From Vespula vulgaris (lineage: Eukaryota; Arthropoda; Insecta; Hymenoptera; Vespidae): DNA of 64,000 bases. Each line of letters begins with the position of its first letter. Position 1 is the first letter of the stretch. The stretch is taken from the NCBI RefSeq assembly GCF_905475345.1, contig NC_066592.1, forward strand, positions 6,129,501 through 6,193,500, read 5' to 3'. The notes below the pieces were generated by a model, which did no database searches, was not told the origin of the DNA, and saw only the letters and a list, made by a program, of their open reading frames with translations. A program made the translations under genes and the position numbers. Positions 51,506 through 62,253 of this stretch are shown piece after piece.

Positions 51506-51584
51506 GCAATGGTTCGCGGTGTTAAAGACAGTTCTTCCTCGTAGACTTAACTGTTAAATTGCTCTTAAAGTACTCCGAATAGAG

Positions 51585-52161
51585 ATGATCAAGATGATCA
51601 AGATCTGTACGGTACTCTTCGCTTTCGTCGTTCTGCTTGATAGTTCGGCAATGACGGCACCATTCGAAGGTTTCTTTGAAAATTTCTTTTATAATTTTTC
51701 ATATCATTCATTCTCGTAAATAACTGATATTTCATTTTGGATTAAGGAGATATAGAAGAAAAGAATACCGTCTATAATTTCATTGATCAAAAATTACCAG
51801 AATTAGAAATTTCTCATACGAGATACAAAAGAGCAACTTGCCAAATTCCTTTTATCGGTGACTGGGTTAGTGACAGTGCTTGCGCCGCAGGCTGTATCAC
51901 GAGAGGAAGAGCCGGTGGCCATTGCAGAAATGAGATCTGTCATTGTCGAGAGTGAGTAATCGTTTGTGCAATGTCCTTTACCAAAGATATATGGCATTGT
52001 ATATAGATTGTTGTTGACATTAACGTAGGATTTATTATATGAACGAATATTATACGAAAGAATTCATGAATTTTATCATCTATTTTCTACTTATTGTTAG
52101 ACGTTTCTATTTTTTCAGAGAGAAAATGTTGGATCTTCTACGAAAACAATTCAATTTCTAG
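51585..52161 (+). CDS. Defensin with C-terminal extension (gene D)
   Basis: Secreted antimicrobial-type peptide. Exons 51585-51669, 51747-51951 and 52119-52161 give 110 residues; a start at the second in-frame ATG (51594) is also possible. The signal peptide core is ICTVLFAFVVLL. A propiece ends in TRYKR, a furin-like site, directly before ATCQIPF. Six cysteines are spaced C-13-C-3-C-9-C-4-C-1-C with SACAAGC, GGHC and CHC. Intron 1 is phase 1. The third exon encodes a tail (EKMLDLLRKQFNF) after the last cysteine. Such a C-terminal extension is characteristic of bee defensin-1 (royalisin) and absent from most other insect defensins, which supports a bee. Confidence 0.92.
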
Positions 52162-52901
52162 ACAATGAATGGTGATCGAAAAGATGGATAATAAATACTA
52201 CAAGCTAGTCGTAATATCATTTCATTTTAAACACATCGACTGTTAGAAAATGGAGACGATTGTACCTCATTTATTTATGATTGGAAAATATAATTATTAT
52301 TTATTATTACAATTATTTTTAATCGAAGTTTCCTCTTCTCTAATCTTTCTTCTGAACTGTAAAGTTCGAATTTGTTTTGTGAAAACAGGTATATGTAGAT
52401 ACTTCAAAAGTGAACCACAATATTTTCCTCATAGAGCACAAAAAAGCACATAAGTGTTTTTTTTCTTTTTCTTTTTTTCTTTCTTAATTGATACAAGAAT
52501 ACATTGATATTGGTAAAAAAAAATGATTTGAAAATATCTTTTTTAAATATTTAATTATCTTAAATCAAATATTTTTAACTTTGTACTGTGACTTATCTGA
52601 TTACGATAAAGCTGTCGATATCATCAAGAAATTTGCAATTTGAAAATGAATTGATAAAAGATAAACTTTGCACTAAGCATATTATTAAAGTATTATTTTT
52701 GCGAAACTTAAAAAATTTGGTCAAAATGAAAATGAATAATGAAATCAAAGATTATTCGAAAATATTAATTTGATTTGTAGCATAAATGAAAACTATTCAA
52801 TTAAGATTGTAGCGATAAAACTAACACTTCTTCCTTTCTTGTTCTTGTTCGTATTGTATTTGATAAAATTTCGATCAAAATTTTGATAATACACCAAACG
52901 C
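52162..52901. other. Intergenic stretch
   Basis: A/T-rich. Short open frames near 52250 and 52588 have neither splice sites nor recognisable sequence. Confidence 0.6.
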
Positions 52902-52909
52902 TATATAAG
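52902..52909 (+). promoter_or_regulatory. TATA box of gene E
   Basis: TATATAAG 73 bases before the ATG of gene E. Confidence 0.65.
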
Positions 52910-52974
52910 CATCATTTGCGACGTAGTCACAATTAATTAATTTCGAAAATTGAAGTTGAACACTCAATTAAAAA

Positions 52975-53287
52975 ATGAAATTCTATCTTCTTGCCGCTCT
53001 TCTCTTTGTCGCCATGATGGCCATCACAGCAGCACCAACCGAAGGTATCTTCAATTAAAAAAAATCAATTCTTTGCATTAATAATGAACGATGTTATCTT
53101 CGTATCTCTAGATCATCTTTTCGATTCTTCTTCCAACGCTGTTGAAGGACGCGCTGGTAGATATGCAAGAACTTCTTGCACAATCCTTGGAGGTCGCGTT
53201 GGAAGCGAATGGCTTTGCAAGTTATCCTGCATCTCTCAAGGTAAATCATCAGGACACTGCAAGGGTAAATTTTGCTACTGCAACTAA
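52975..53287 (+). CDS. Defensin-like CS-alpha-beta peptide (gene E)
   Basis: Two coding exons, 52975-53044 and 53112-53287, give 81 residues. The start MKFYLLAALLFVAMMAITAA is a signal peptide. A short propiece (SSSNAVEGRAGRYAR) ends in a basic residue before TSCTIL. Cysteines are spaced C-12-C-3-C-9-C-4-C-1-C (LCKLSC, SGHC, FCYCN) and the chain stops one residue after the last cysteine, so unlike gene D it has no tail. The mature region is rich in Lys and Arg, as expected of an antimicrobial defensin. A donor-like AA|GTGAGT follows the stop closely, so a 3' UTR intron is likely. The introns of A, B, D and E all enter exon 2 in phase 1. Confidence 0.9.
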
Positions 53288-55356
53288 TAAAGTGAGTATT
53301 ACAATTAACTATAAAAATAAAAAGTAACGGAATTAAATTATGTCTTTTTTAAATTTCTTTTTTCTTTTATTTTTCTTCAGATGAATTTACAATTAATCAA
53401 AAGAATTGACTAAACGAAGATGGAAAACGCCCGCATATCAGACATAATTCTTATCAAAAGAAAGCAACTATTAAATGGGAACAATTTATTCACACATATT
53501 ACCTTTCCTTACACATGCTACTTTATATATATATACACATACACACACGCACACACGTCCTGTTGTGAGAGTACATAATAAAAAATTTAATTTAAACTGA
53601 ACATTTAAAAATCTTTTCTTTATATTTTATCTATATTCACTTTATCTACTATTTGTCGACAAGATATATATCTCTTGGCACTTTAAATTTATATGAAAGA
53701 TGCTAATATCATTGTATTATACATAATTAATAATAATCTTATGCTCAATTCAAAATTATTCGATATCAAGAGGAATTCATTTATATGTTTAATCATAACC
53801 TCTCACATGATATCAAAATACATACAAGAATTACATTTAAGAAACCTAAGATCATCATCGTTTTTCGAAAATATAAATCATTTTTTTTTAATTTATAAAA
53901 AATACAAATATTATATTTAAATCATATCCTTTATAATCGAAACATTTAAAGAACATATCATTAAATCTTAAAAAATAATTTTAATTTCATTACCTTTCAT
54001 TATGTAATACTGTAATAAAAATTTTGAAGTCGATTTTCTTGAAATAACTCTTTTTCTATTAATGATCGCAATGTATTACGAAAGTCCATTTAAATAATAG
54101 TAAATACGTAGTGTTTGTTTTATCTCCAAAATAATATATCACTACGTCGATAACGATAAATCAAAATTTGATGGTTTCTGGTGTTTTCACGATATTATAT
54201 GTCTTAAAATAATTTTCCATTCCTTCGTATTATCATAAAGCGTATTTAAGGAAAATAAATTTTCTCGCATGATAACTTTAAATCAATATCCAGCATTGAG
54301 GTTTGAGAAATTTACATAATTAATTGGCTAATCAATGCATTCGCCAGGATTATCAAGCAATGTGTAATCGCAAATATATTATATTATATTATATTATATT
54401 CTCAATGTATTAATAATTATTATATATTATCAATAAAAATGATCTGAGATTTACTTAGGAAACGAATTTAATTATTAATGCGAGTATCTAAACCGGATGT
54501 GATAATTAATGGTCAAATGTTTATCGCATTAGGTCTGATTGAGCAATATAGATGCATATCATCTATAAGGTTATATAACAATGAAATTATTTTATGAAAG
54601 TTAACTTATAACATTCTTTCAAAATGTGGATCCATATATATAGATATTCCTATATATATATATATGAATTTTAATAAATACAATTCACATTAGAATATAT
54701 ATATTTCAAATATCTAATTAATCACGATGACATGATTAAATATTAAATATAAATAATTATACGATATTCCAAATACATTATTAATGCGGCAGTTTAATTA
54801 AAGATATCGAACACTTTTAATTACAAATAATAAGCTCGTAACAATTGAATTTAGTCTCGTGTCCAAACCTTAATAATTTCTTATTAAGGTTACTATTAAG
54901 GTTACTTACTAATCTCTCGTTTTTTTAAATGCATAAACGATAAATCTCAATATTTTCTACTTCAAATAATTAAAATTTCGTTTACATTTTTAACACATTA
55001 TTAGAACTTCAGTACGAATAAGTTTAAATAATAATAGTTCAATGAGTTTTCATTTACATTAGAACACACAACCAGTGACTTTTTCAACAGTTCTATAAAA
55101 TTTTATTAAAATCTAAGGTTTTATTAAAATAAAAGGTCAAATAAAATTTTCTAAATAAAAAAGTAGATATCAAAAAACTATATTTTCTACTCTTTCAAAT
55201 AATTGTACAACAGACAAATTTTAATACTCGTGATTTGTTTAATCAAGCTAATCAATCTATTAGTGGGAGTATCTTAATTAGATGCGACACTCGATCAATA
55301 AATGATAAGTAAATTCCGCGTGATTAATCGATATGAATTCGGGTCACCCGCATGAG
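53288..55356. other. Intergenic stretch
   Basis: A/T-rich, with a short (TA)n(CA)n patch at about 53526-53556 and tandem TATAT units at about 54378-54400. No gene seen. From about 54961 it is part of the duplicated unit described separately. Confidence 0.6.
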
Positions 55357-55364
55357 TATAAAAG
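55357..55364 (+). promoter_or_regulatory. TATA box and conserved start region of gene F
   Basis: TATAAAAG 69 bases before the ATG. A conserved block containing the inverted repeat GTCGAAACGAC (55377-55387) and ATGATTTGA follows and recurs before the paralogues. Confidence 0.75.
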
Positions 55365-55425
55365 AACTTGCAAGAAGTCGAAACGACATGATTTGACACT
55401 TGTCAACTTAAAACAATCTATCAAA

Positions 55426-55866
55426 ATGGCAAAAATTTACTTCCTCGCATTCCTTGCTCTTCTCGTCTTCGTTGCCGTCTCGGCACAAGAACAAGAACAA
55501 GAACAATTAAAAGGTTAGTACCTAAAGTATTCCTAATCGTTTTATAAGTATGGTTATTCAGATTTTTACGATCTAATATTCCAATTAATATTGCACATAA
55601 TGTAACACGTCGTATTATATTTTCCGATCTATTGACTTTTTTTTAAATTTCCACAAGTAGAAGCTGACGATATATTAAAAGAAAAAACATAACTGCAATT
55701 TTACGTTGCACTTTCAGGAACTGTACTAGATCTTCAACTTGAAAACCCCGAAGAATATGGTTGGCCTTGCTCAGCCGGTGGAAACTCTTTGTGCACAAGA
55801 GTTTGTAGAACTCTAGGCAGAACGCTCGGAGTTTGTAACAAGGCGGGTACATGTGTATGCTTCTGA
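55426..55866 (+). CDS. CS-alpha-beta peptide of a new family (gene F)
   Basis: Two exons, 55426-55513 and 55718-55866, give 78 residues. The signal peptide (MAKIYFLAFLALLVFVAVSA) is nearly identical in F, G, J, K and L. A Glu/Gln-repeat start of the propiece (QEQEQEQ) and an acidic stretch (LENPEEY) follow. The cysteines are spaced C-7-C-3-C-9-C-5-C-1-C: WPCSAGGNSLC, CTRVC, GVC, TCVCF. This fits the arthropod defensin fold, but the first loop is about half as long as in genes A, D and E and the chain ends one residue after the last cysteine. I do not recognise the family; antimicrobial, gland-secreted or venom roles are all possible. Confidence 0.85.
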
Positions 55867-56750
55867 AATGTGATCGAAAACAATGGATAACTACGATAAA
55901 TTAACAACCAACTGGACCTTATAAATTCTCAATAACAGTACTTTAATTTGTAATAACCCTTCTAACAATAAATTCCTAGAACATTGAAACTTTATATTTC
56001 ATTTTGTTATTTTTCATTATGTATACTACAAGAAAAATAACTCGATCATATTTCTCTCTTTATACCTTTCATCTAAAATCAATTAGATTATATAGTTGTA
56101 AATAATGAAAATAAGCTCAGAGAGTAATCTTGAAAATGAGAAATGGTAATCAAAGTTTAATCGATTATCGTATTTGAAAAAATACAATGGATGGTATATA
56201 CACATATGTAAAAGAAATTAGGTAGTAATATATAATGAACTTGCTTGTATCAACTTACTTCTTAACATTTTCTGATTCAAATACATCTATCATTGATCTT
56301 ATCAGACTATCGAATTCAAATAATTATCATTACATTTACATTTTTAACACATGATTACAATTTAAATAAGTTTAGATAATAATAGTTCCGAGAGTTTTCA
56401 TTTATATCGGAACACATAACTAGTTATTTTTTAATACTTTTTAAAAATGTTATTAAAATCAGTTTTTTCCCTGTAGTTCTTAAGATGCTATTGTTATTAA
56501 AAGATAAAAATCATAACCATTCAAACCAGGTCAAATAAAACTTTCTAAATAAAAAAGTAGATATTAAAAAACTATATTTTCTACTCTTTCAAATAATTGT
56601 ACAACAAACAAATTTTAATACTCGTGATTTGTTTAATCAAGCTAATCAATCTATTAGTGGGAGTATCTAAATTATATGCGGCATTCTATAAATAAATGAT
56701 AATTAAGTTCCACGTGATTGATCGATATGGATTCGGGCCACCCGTATGAG

Positions 56751-56758
56751 TATAAAAG
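56751..56758 (+). promoter_or_regulatory. TATA box and conserved start region of gene G
   Basis: TATAAAAG 69 bases before the ATG, then GTCGAAACGAC at 56771-56781 and ATGATTTGA, as in gene F. Confidence 0.75.
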
Positions 56759-56819
56759 AACTTGCAAGAAGTCGAAACGACATGATTTGAAGCTAGTCGA
56801 CTTATAATAGTATATCAAA

Positions 56820-57268
56820 ATGACAAAAATTTATTTCCTTGCATTCCTTGCTCTTCTCGTCTTCGTTGCCGTATCAGCACAAGAACAAGAACAAGAACAA
56901 GTAAAAGGTTAATACCTAGAGTATTCCTAATCCTTTTATAAGTATGGTTATTCAGACTTTTACGATCTAATGATTCCAATTAATATTGCACATAATGCAA
57001 CACGTCGTATTATATTCTTCGATCTATTGACTTTCTTTTACATTTCTACAAGTAGTAATTGACAATATTTAATTAAAAGGGAAAAACACAACTGTAATTT
57101 TACGTTGTACTTTCAGAAACTATACTAGATCTACAATTTGAAAATCCCGAAGAATATGACTGCTCGACCAATGGATGCAGAAAAGTGTGTGAAAGAGTAA
57201 AAAGGCCGGACGGATTTTGCTTCATGGGAAAATGTTTATGTATCTTAAATGTGGCCGAAAACAACTGA
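56820..57268 (+). CDS. CS-alpha-beta peptide of the new family (gene G)
   Basis: Two exons, 56820-56907 and 57117-57268, give 79 residues. Signal peptide and QEQEQEQ propiece match gene F almost exactly, but the mature part is very different: YDCSTNGCRKVC, then GFC and CLCI. Spacing is C-4-C-3-C-9-C-4-C-1-C, so the first loop has shrunk to four residues, and a tail (ILNVAENN) follows the last cysteine. A strongly conserved leader with a divergent mature peptide after recent duplication suggests diversifying change. It ends with a more basic core (CRKVCERVKRPDG) than gene F. Function unknown. Confidence 0.85.
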
Positions 57269-57475
57269 TAACTGAGATAAATTAACAAACCAATTAGACC
57301 TAATAAATTCTCGATATCAGTACTTTAATATGTAATAACTTTTCTGATAATACATTTCTAGAACATTGAGTATTTTATTTTGTTTATTATAATTTTCATT
57401 ACATATACTAGAAGAAAAATAACGCGATCATGAATATTTCTCTCTTTATATCTTTCATCTTAAAATCAAATCAGA

Positions 57476-57680
57476 TGCAACACTTAATGAATAAGTGATA
57501 ATTGTTTCGTGTGGTTAATCGATGTGGATTCGAGCCATAAAGAAACTTGCAAGAAGTCGAGACGATATGATTTGACGCCTGTCAATTTATAACAATCTAT
57601 CAAAATGGCAAAAATTTACTTTCTAAACGATTTATCGAAGAAACATCTATCGTTATATTTTGAAAAGTACATATTATAAA
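57476..57680 (+). pseudogene. Truncated first-exon relic (H)
   Basis: The promoter-proximal block is recognisable (a changed copy of the inverted repeat, then ATGATTTGA and TATCAAAATGG), but the TATA box has been lost and replaced by CCATAAAG. The ATG at 57605 is followed by seven family codons (MAKIYFL), after which similarity ends abruptly; the frame runs 25 codons to a stop. No cysteine exon follows. It is the broken third copy of the F/G unit. Confidence 0.75.
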
Positions 57681-58407
57681 ATACGTATAACTAAATAATT
57701 TATCAGAATTTTGGTTATCTATTGCATAATTGATAATACAATATCATCGGAAGATAAGATAGCTACTTAAATCATTATATCTGTAACACTGATTTTATTA
57801 CAAATCCAACTTGATACATATATATTATTAAGTTTCTAAAAAGGAAATACGTGCGTGCATTTATCTTTACATAAGTGTATCTTTATGTAAGTGATTAATA
57901 ATATTAGCTGATCATCGGATAAACACTGTTTTTCAATTTATTCCCTGATATTTATCTACATATAATATTTACATTTAATAGAATTTCTTCACTTTTATTC
58001 ATTGATATTTATTTTTTAAATACTCCTATTTATTAAAATAATAAATTATTAGAAAAAGTAAATCATAATTTATATTTTTAATAAACGGATTACATTCTTT
58101 TTAAAAAAATATTCTGATTGAATATAAAACGCAATTCGATAAATCGTATAAAGCATCAATGATTACAAATGAGTATGAAGATTATCTTGATAATACTTGA
58201 AAAGTTTATGAAGCATAAAAAACACCATATGAAGTCATAATTGAAGTATATAAATATATTTATTCAATAGATGTTTTTGTTTAATTGGAAACTTTTCGTA
58301 ACTATTGACGCTATCGCCATATTATGTTTCTTTCTATATGTAAACAATTAAAATTTTTTGCAACAATAATATAGTTTCAAATTTATCAAGAATCGGCTTT
58401 CATTAAA
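57681..58407. other. Intergenic stretch
   Basis: A/T-rich, no gene. It leads up to the next relic without recognisable family sequence. Confidence 0.6.
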
Positions 58408-58488
58408 ATGACCAAATTTGAATTTCTTCTTTGTCTAATTCTTGTCGCTGTTATGACAATCTCGACTCAGTCAATCGATAATAAGTGA
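58408..58488 (+). pseudogene. First-exon relic of the gene M type (I)
   Basis: The ATG at 58408 opens a signal-peptide sequence (MTKFEFLLCLILVAVMTIST) clearly related to that of gene M at 62254 rather than to F-L. At the place where gene M has the donor ATA|GTAAGT, this copy has ATAAGT, so the GT is lost and the frame ends at a TGA directly after. The TATA position is degenerate (TATATG near 58335). Fused head to tail with the promoter of gene J, it marks an ancient M-type gene that lost its second exon. Confidence 0.7.
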
Positions 58489-58563
58489 TAAAAGCACATA
58501 GATGAATAAGTGTTAACGACGTTTTGCGTGATTGATCGATTGTATTCGGGTCACCCGAGTGAG

Positions 58564-58571
58564 TATATAAA
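58564..58571 (+). promoter_or_regulatory. TATA box of gene J
   Basis: TATATAAA 67 bases before the ATG, with the conserved GTCGAAATGAC and ATGATTTGA downstream. Confidence 0.7.
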
Positions 58572-58630
58572 AACGTGCAAAAAGTCGAAATGACATGATT
58601 TGACGTCAATTGTCATAACAATTTATCAAA

Positions 58631-59108
58631 ATGGCCAAAATTTACTTCCTTGCATTCCTCGCACTTCTCGTCTTCATTGCCGTATCGGCACAAGAAGAAC
58701 AAAATAAGGGTTAGTATTTATAGTATATTAACTTTATAAAAAAAAAAAAGTAAACTTTTTATAAATATAGTTATTCAGTTATTACGATTGAATGATTCAG
58801 ATCATTATTCGATATGTTATATTAAATGATACTATTTTTATCGAATTCTGTTATTTGTATATTTTTGTTATCTTCTCTTTTACATTATTATTAGTAATAA
58901 CTGACAATATATCCAACAGAAGAAAGCATAACTATAATATTATGTTATATTTTCAGAATTTATTTTAGATGTACAATATGAAAATGCGAAAGAATATCGC
59001 TGGCCTTGCTCAACAGGTGGAGACAGTTTATGCAGACAATATTGTTGGAATAAAGGCAAGAGGTTTGGATCTTGTACTGCAACTGGGCACTGTTTATGTT
59101 TTATATAA
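58631..59108 (+). CDS. CS-alpha-beta peptide of the new family (gene J)
   Basis: Two exons, 58631-58709 and 58957-59108, give 76 residues. Family signal peptide, then a shortened propiece (QEEQNK) and an acidic stretch. Cysteines are spaced C-7-C-3-C-9-C-5-C-1-C: WPCSTGGDSLC, CRQYC, GSC, CLCFI. The mature part is basic (KGKRFG). The phase-1 intron is nearly identical to that of gene K, including a poly-A patch soon after the donor, so J and K are a recent duplicate pair. They share the WPCS-GG start with gene F, not with G or L. Confidence 0.86.
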
Positions 59109-59490
59109 TGATTACTACAATTGATTATCGCAATGAACTAACAACTATCAAGGTCTCATGAACTGTTTATACCAATTTACTAATTTGTAATAAGAAATGT
59201 GACGATCCATTCATAGATTGCTTAATCTTTTATAATTTATTTTATCATTTTGCATTACTTATCCTAAACCAAAAATGATTCGATAATTAAACAAGTTCGA
59301 TGAACTTCGAAGAAATTAAACATTATTTATGTCTTATGTGCTCTCAGTATGAGTAATTTAAATAAACATTAATTATTCATATTGTCGAAATATCTAGGAG
59401 TATTTGAATAAAATATGGCAAATAATGACTAAGCGTATATTAGATTGTGTACGATTGGATAAGATAAATTCGTATCATATCACGCATAAG

Positions 59491-59498
59491 TATATAAA
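59491..59498 (+). promoter_or_regulatory. TATA box of gene K
   Basis: TATATAAA 69 bases before the ATG, with TTCGAAACGAC and ATGATTTGA downstream. Confidence 0.7.
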
Positions 59499-59559
59499 TA
59501 CGTGTAAAAATTCGAAACGACATGATTTGACATCAGTTGTCCTATAACTATTTATCAAA

Positions 59560-59986
59560 ATGGCCAAAATTTACTTTCTTGCATTCCTCGCACTTCTCGT
59601 CTTCATTGCCGTATCGGCACAAGAAGAACAAGATATGGGTTAGTATCTATAATATATTAACTTTATAAAAAAAAAGTAAACTTTTTATAAGTATAGTTAT
59701 TCAGTTATTACGATTGAATAATTCAGATCATTATTCGATATGTTATATTAAATGATACTATTTTCATCGAATTCTGTTATCTATCGATTATTTTTTACAT
59801 CGCTATTAACAGTAATAACTGTAATATTATAATATATTTTCAGGACCTGCTCTAGATATAAACGAAGAAGAATATAGCTGGCCTTGCTCAACAGGTGGAA
59901 ACGCATTATGCAGTAGATATTGTAGGACTAGAGGTGGCAGGTTTGGATCTTGTACTGCAGCTAAGAAATGTTTATGTTTCGCATAA
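59560..59986 (+). CDS. CS-alpha-beta peptide of the new family (gene K)
   Basis: Two exons, 59560-59638 and 59844-59986, give 73 residues. Signal peptide identical in type to gene J, then QEEQDM and a propiece shortened by a few residues (LDINEEEY). Cysteine part: WPCSTGGNALC, SRYC, GSC, KCLCFA with spacing C-7-C-3-C-9-C-5-C-1-C. Compared with J the changes lie mostly in exposed loop positions (RTRGGR against WNKGKR). Secreted; role unknown. Duplicate of J. Confidence 0.86.
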
Positions 59987-60883
59987 TGATTACCACAATT
60001 GATTACTACGATAAATTAATAACTATCTGGACTTCATGAACTTTCAAGAATGATATAATCAATATTATTAATTTATAATAATCAATGTTATAATACATTC
60101 ACAGATGAAATTGAAGATTTTATTTTATTTTGTGATTTTTTATTACTTGCACAATAAATAATTTAATAATTACTATTTTTTTTTTACACCTTCTACGTTA
60201 AATCGTTTTGATTATGTAGTTTTAAGTAGTAAAAATAAGCTCACAGTTAATCTTAACAATGAGAAATAGTCATTGAAGATACATTGATTGATATATCTTA
60301 ACCAAATGGGTCGTCTATATGTAAAAGCAATAAGAAAGAAATGTATAATCAACTTGCTTGGATTTTGGCCATCTACTGGAAAAGAATTTTATTGAAAAAT
60401 AAAATAGCTACTTACATCATGATATTTTTAAGTCAAACTATCATAAATCCAATTCAATATACATATATACTGTAAAGATTAAAAAACAGAATATGTGCAC
60501 TTATATTGCATTTATGTTGCACTTATATTTACGTAAATGATAATGTAAAGTGACTATTGTATAAACGCCATCCCTTAATTTATTTCTCGATATTAATCCA
60601 TGTAATATTTATATTTCACAGAATATTTATGATATGATATGATATGATATTTAAATTGAGTAAATTGATAAATGTGCTATCGCAAATATATTATAATTTT
60701 TTAATGTGTTACTAATAATTATACATTATCAACGAAAATGATATTCTAGAAATTTCAATAATTGTTTGATCAAACGAATCCAATTAGTATAAGAAGTACC
60801 TAAATCAGATATGGCAATAAATGAACTGATCTTTTTAATTTACGGTAACTTTGATTGATATGGATACGTGTTATCCACATGAG
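59987..60883. other. Intergenic stretch
   Basis: A/T-rich, with tandem GATAT units at about 60630-60650. Flank sequences resemble those after other family members but no further gene is visible. Confidence 0.6.
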
Positions 60884-60891
60884 TATATAAG
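60884..60891 (+). promoter_or_regulatory. TATA box of gene L
   Basis: TATATAAG 69 bases before the ATG. The downstream block is more divergent: the inverted repeat is broken and ATGATTTGA has become GTGATTCGA. Confidence 0.7.
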
Positions 60892-60952
60892 GACGGACAG
60901 GAAGTTGAAAAGACGTGATTCGAAGCCAATCGACTTATAACAATATATTAAA

Positions 60953-61368
60953 ATGACAAAAATTTACTTTCTCGCATTCCTTGCTCTTCTTGTCTTCGTT
61001 GCCGTATCAGCACAAGAGGAAGGTATTCATAGTCCTTTTTTTAATATAATTTCTTACAATTGAATGGTTCATATTATTATTCGATATATGATGTATGATT
61101 CTATCTTCATCGAATTACTTACTTAACTATTAACTTCCTTTTACATTTCCATTATTAATAATTCACAATATATTAAGAAAAAATTTCGACTGTACTTTCA
61201 GAAGCTGATTTAGATGTGCAACTTAAAAACTCCGAAAAATTCTTTTCGGTTTGCGATCGTGGAGTTCGTTTTTGCGACAAACTCTGTAAGAAACGAGGCA
61301 ATAAGATAGGAGTCTGTGGTATAGATGGATTATGTAAATGTTTAGGATTTTTGGCCGAAGACAATTGA
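60953..61368 (+). CDS. CS-alpha-beta peptide of the new family (gene L)
   Basis: Two exons, 60953-61022 and 61202-61368, give 78 residues. The signal peptide matches gene G most closely; the Gln/Glu propiece start is reduced to QEE. The mature part is divergent: SVCDRGVRFCDKLC, GVC, CKCL with spacing C-6-C-3-C-9-C-5-C-1-C. A tail (LGFLAEDN) follows the last cysteine, similar to that of gene G. The core is very basic (CDKLCKKRGNKIG). Function unknown. Confidence 0.85.
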
Positions 61369-62182
61369 TAACTGCGATGAATTAACAAATACCTGGGTCT
61401 TATTAACTATCAATAACTAATATGTATTCTAATTTGTAATAAACAATGTGACAGTACGTTCATACATGACACAATTTTTGTATTTTATTTCATTATTTTC
61501 CATTACTTATTCTGTATAAAAAATAAATCGATAATCGATATCTTTCTTCTTACATCTTTTATCTTCAATCGATTTGAATTCAATAATTGTAAGTAGTAGA
61601 AATAAACACATGGATTAATCTTAATAATGAAAAATTATCATCGAAGATATCATTGTATTTTGAAAAACGCAATATATCGTCTATACGTAAGAGCAATAAG
61701 AAATAAATAAATAATCAACTTACTCAAATATTAACTATCTATCACAGAATTGATAAAATAATTTCATTGAATAATAATATATTTACTTACGTCATTATAA
61801 CTTTAACGCTCACTATTACAAATCCAAATCGATAGTTATATTGTAAAAATTATAAAAACAAAACACGTGGATTTATATTTATATAAATGATTAATGTAAG
61901 TTGACTATCGATAAATACTGTTTTGGAATTTATTCGTCAATATTCTTGTATATAATAATTATATTTCTCATTATATATGACAAACTATAAGAAAGATTAA
62001 ATCATAATTTATATTTTTATCGAACTACTTATTTATTTTTTTAAAATATTTTGATTAAATATGAAACGTAATCTGATAAGAAGATTGAAACGACAATGAT
62101 TTCAAGTGGATATGAAGATTCTATCAATGAAATCCTATATATATATATCTTGAAAATTCGATATATAAAAAATCAAAGAATA
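61369..62182. other. Intergenic stretch
   Basis: A/T-rich, no gene seen. Confidence 0.6.
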
Positions 62183-62190
62183 TATATAAA
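62183..62190 (+). promoter_or_regulatory. Likely TATA box of gene M
   Basis: TATATAAA 71 bases before the ATG. A second TATATAAA at 62162 is 92 bases before it. Confidence 0.5.
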
Positions 62191-62253
62191 GAAGCAGAAA
62201 TTCTTACAACGACAGTATAATTTCGAATTTATTGAGAATCCAGTATTACTAAA

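Larger units (their letters stand above)
54961..56095 (+). repeat. Tandem duplication unit 1 (carries gene F)
   Basis: The flank, promoter, gene F and its 3' flank align nearly end to end with 56315-57475. Shared landmarks are a block ending GTGGGAGTATC about 160 bases before the ATG, the TATA region, the intron, and a 3' sequence ending in TCTCTCTTTATA. Boundaries are approximate. Confidence 0.75.
56315..57475 (+). repeat. Tandem duplication unit 2 (carries gene G)
   Basis: Second copy of the unit at 54961-56095. Upstream and intron sequences are more alike than the cysteine-rich exons, where F and G differ strongly. Confidence 0.75.
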
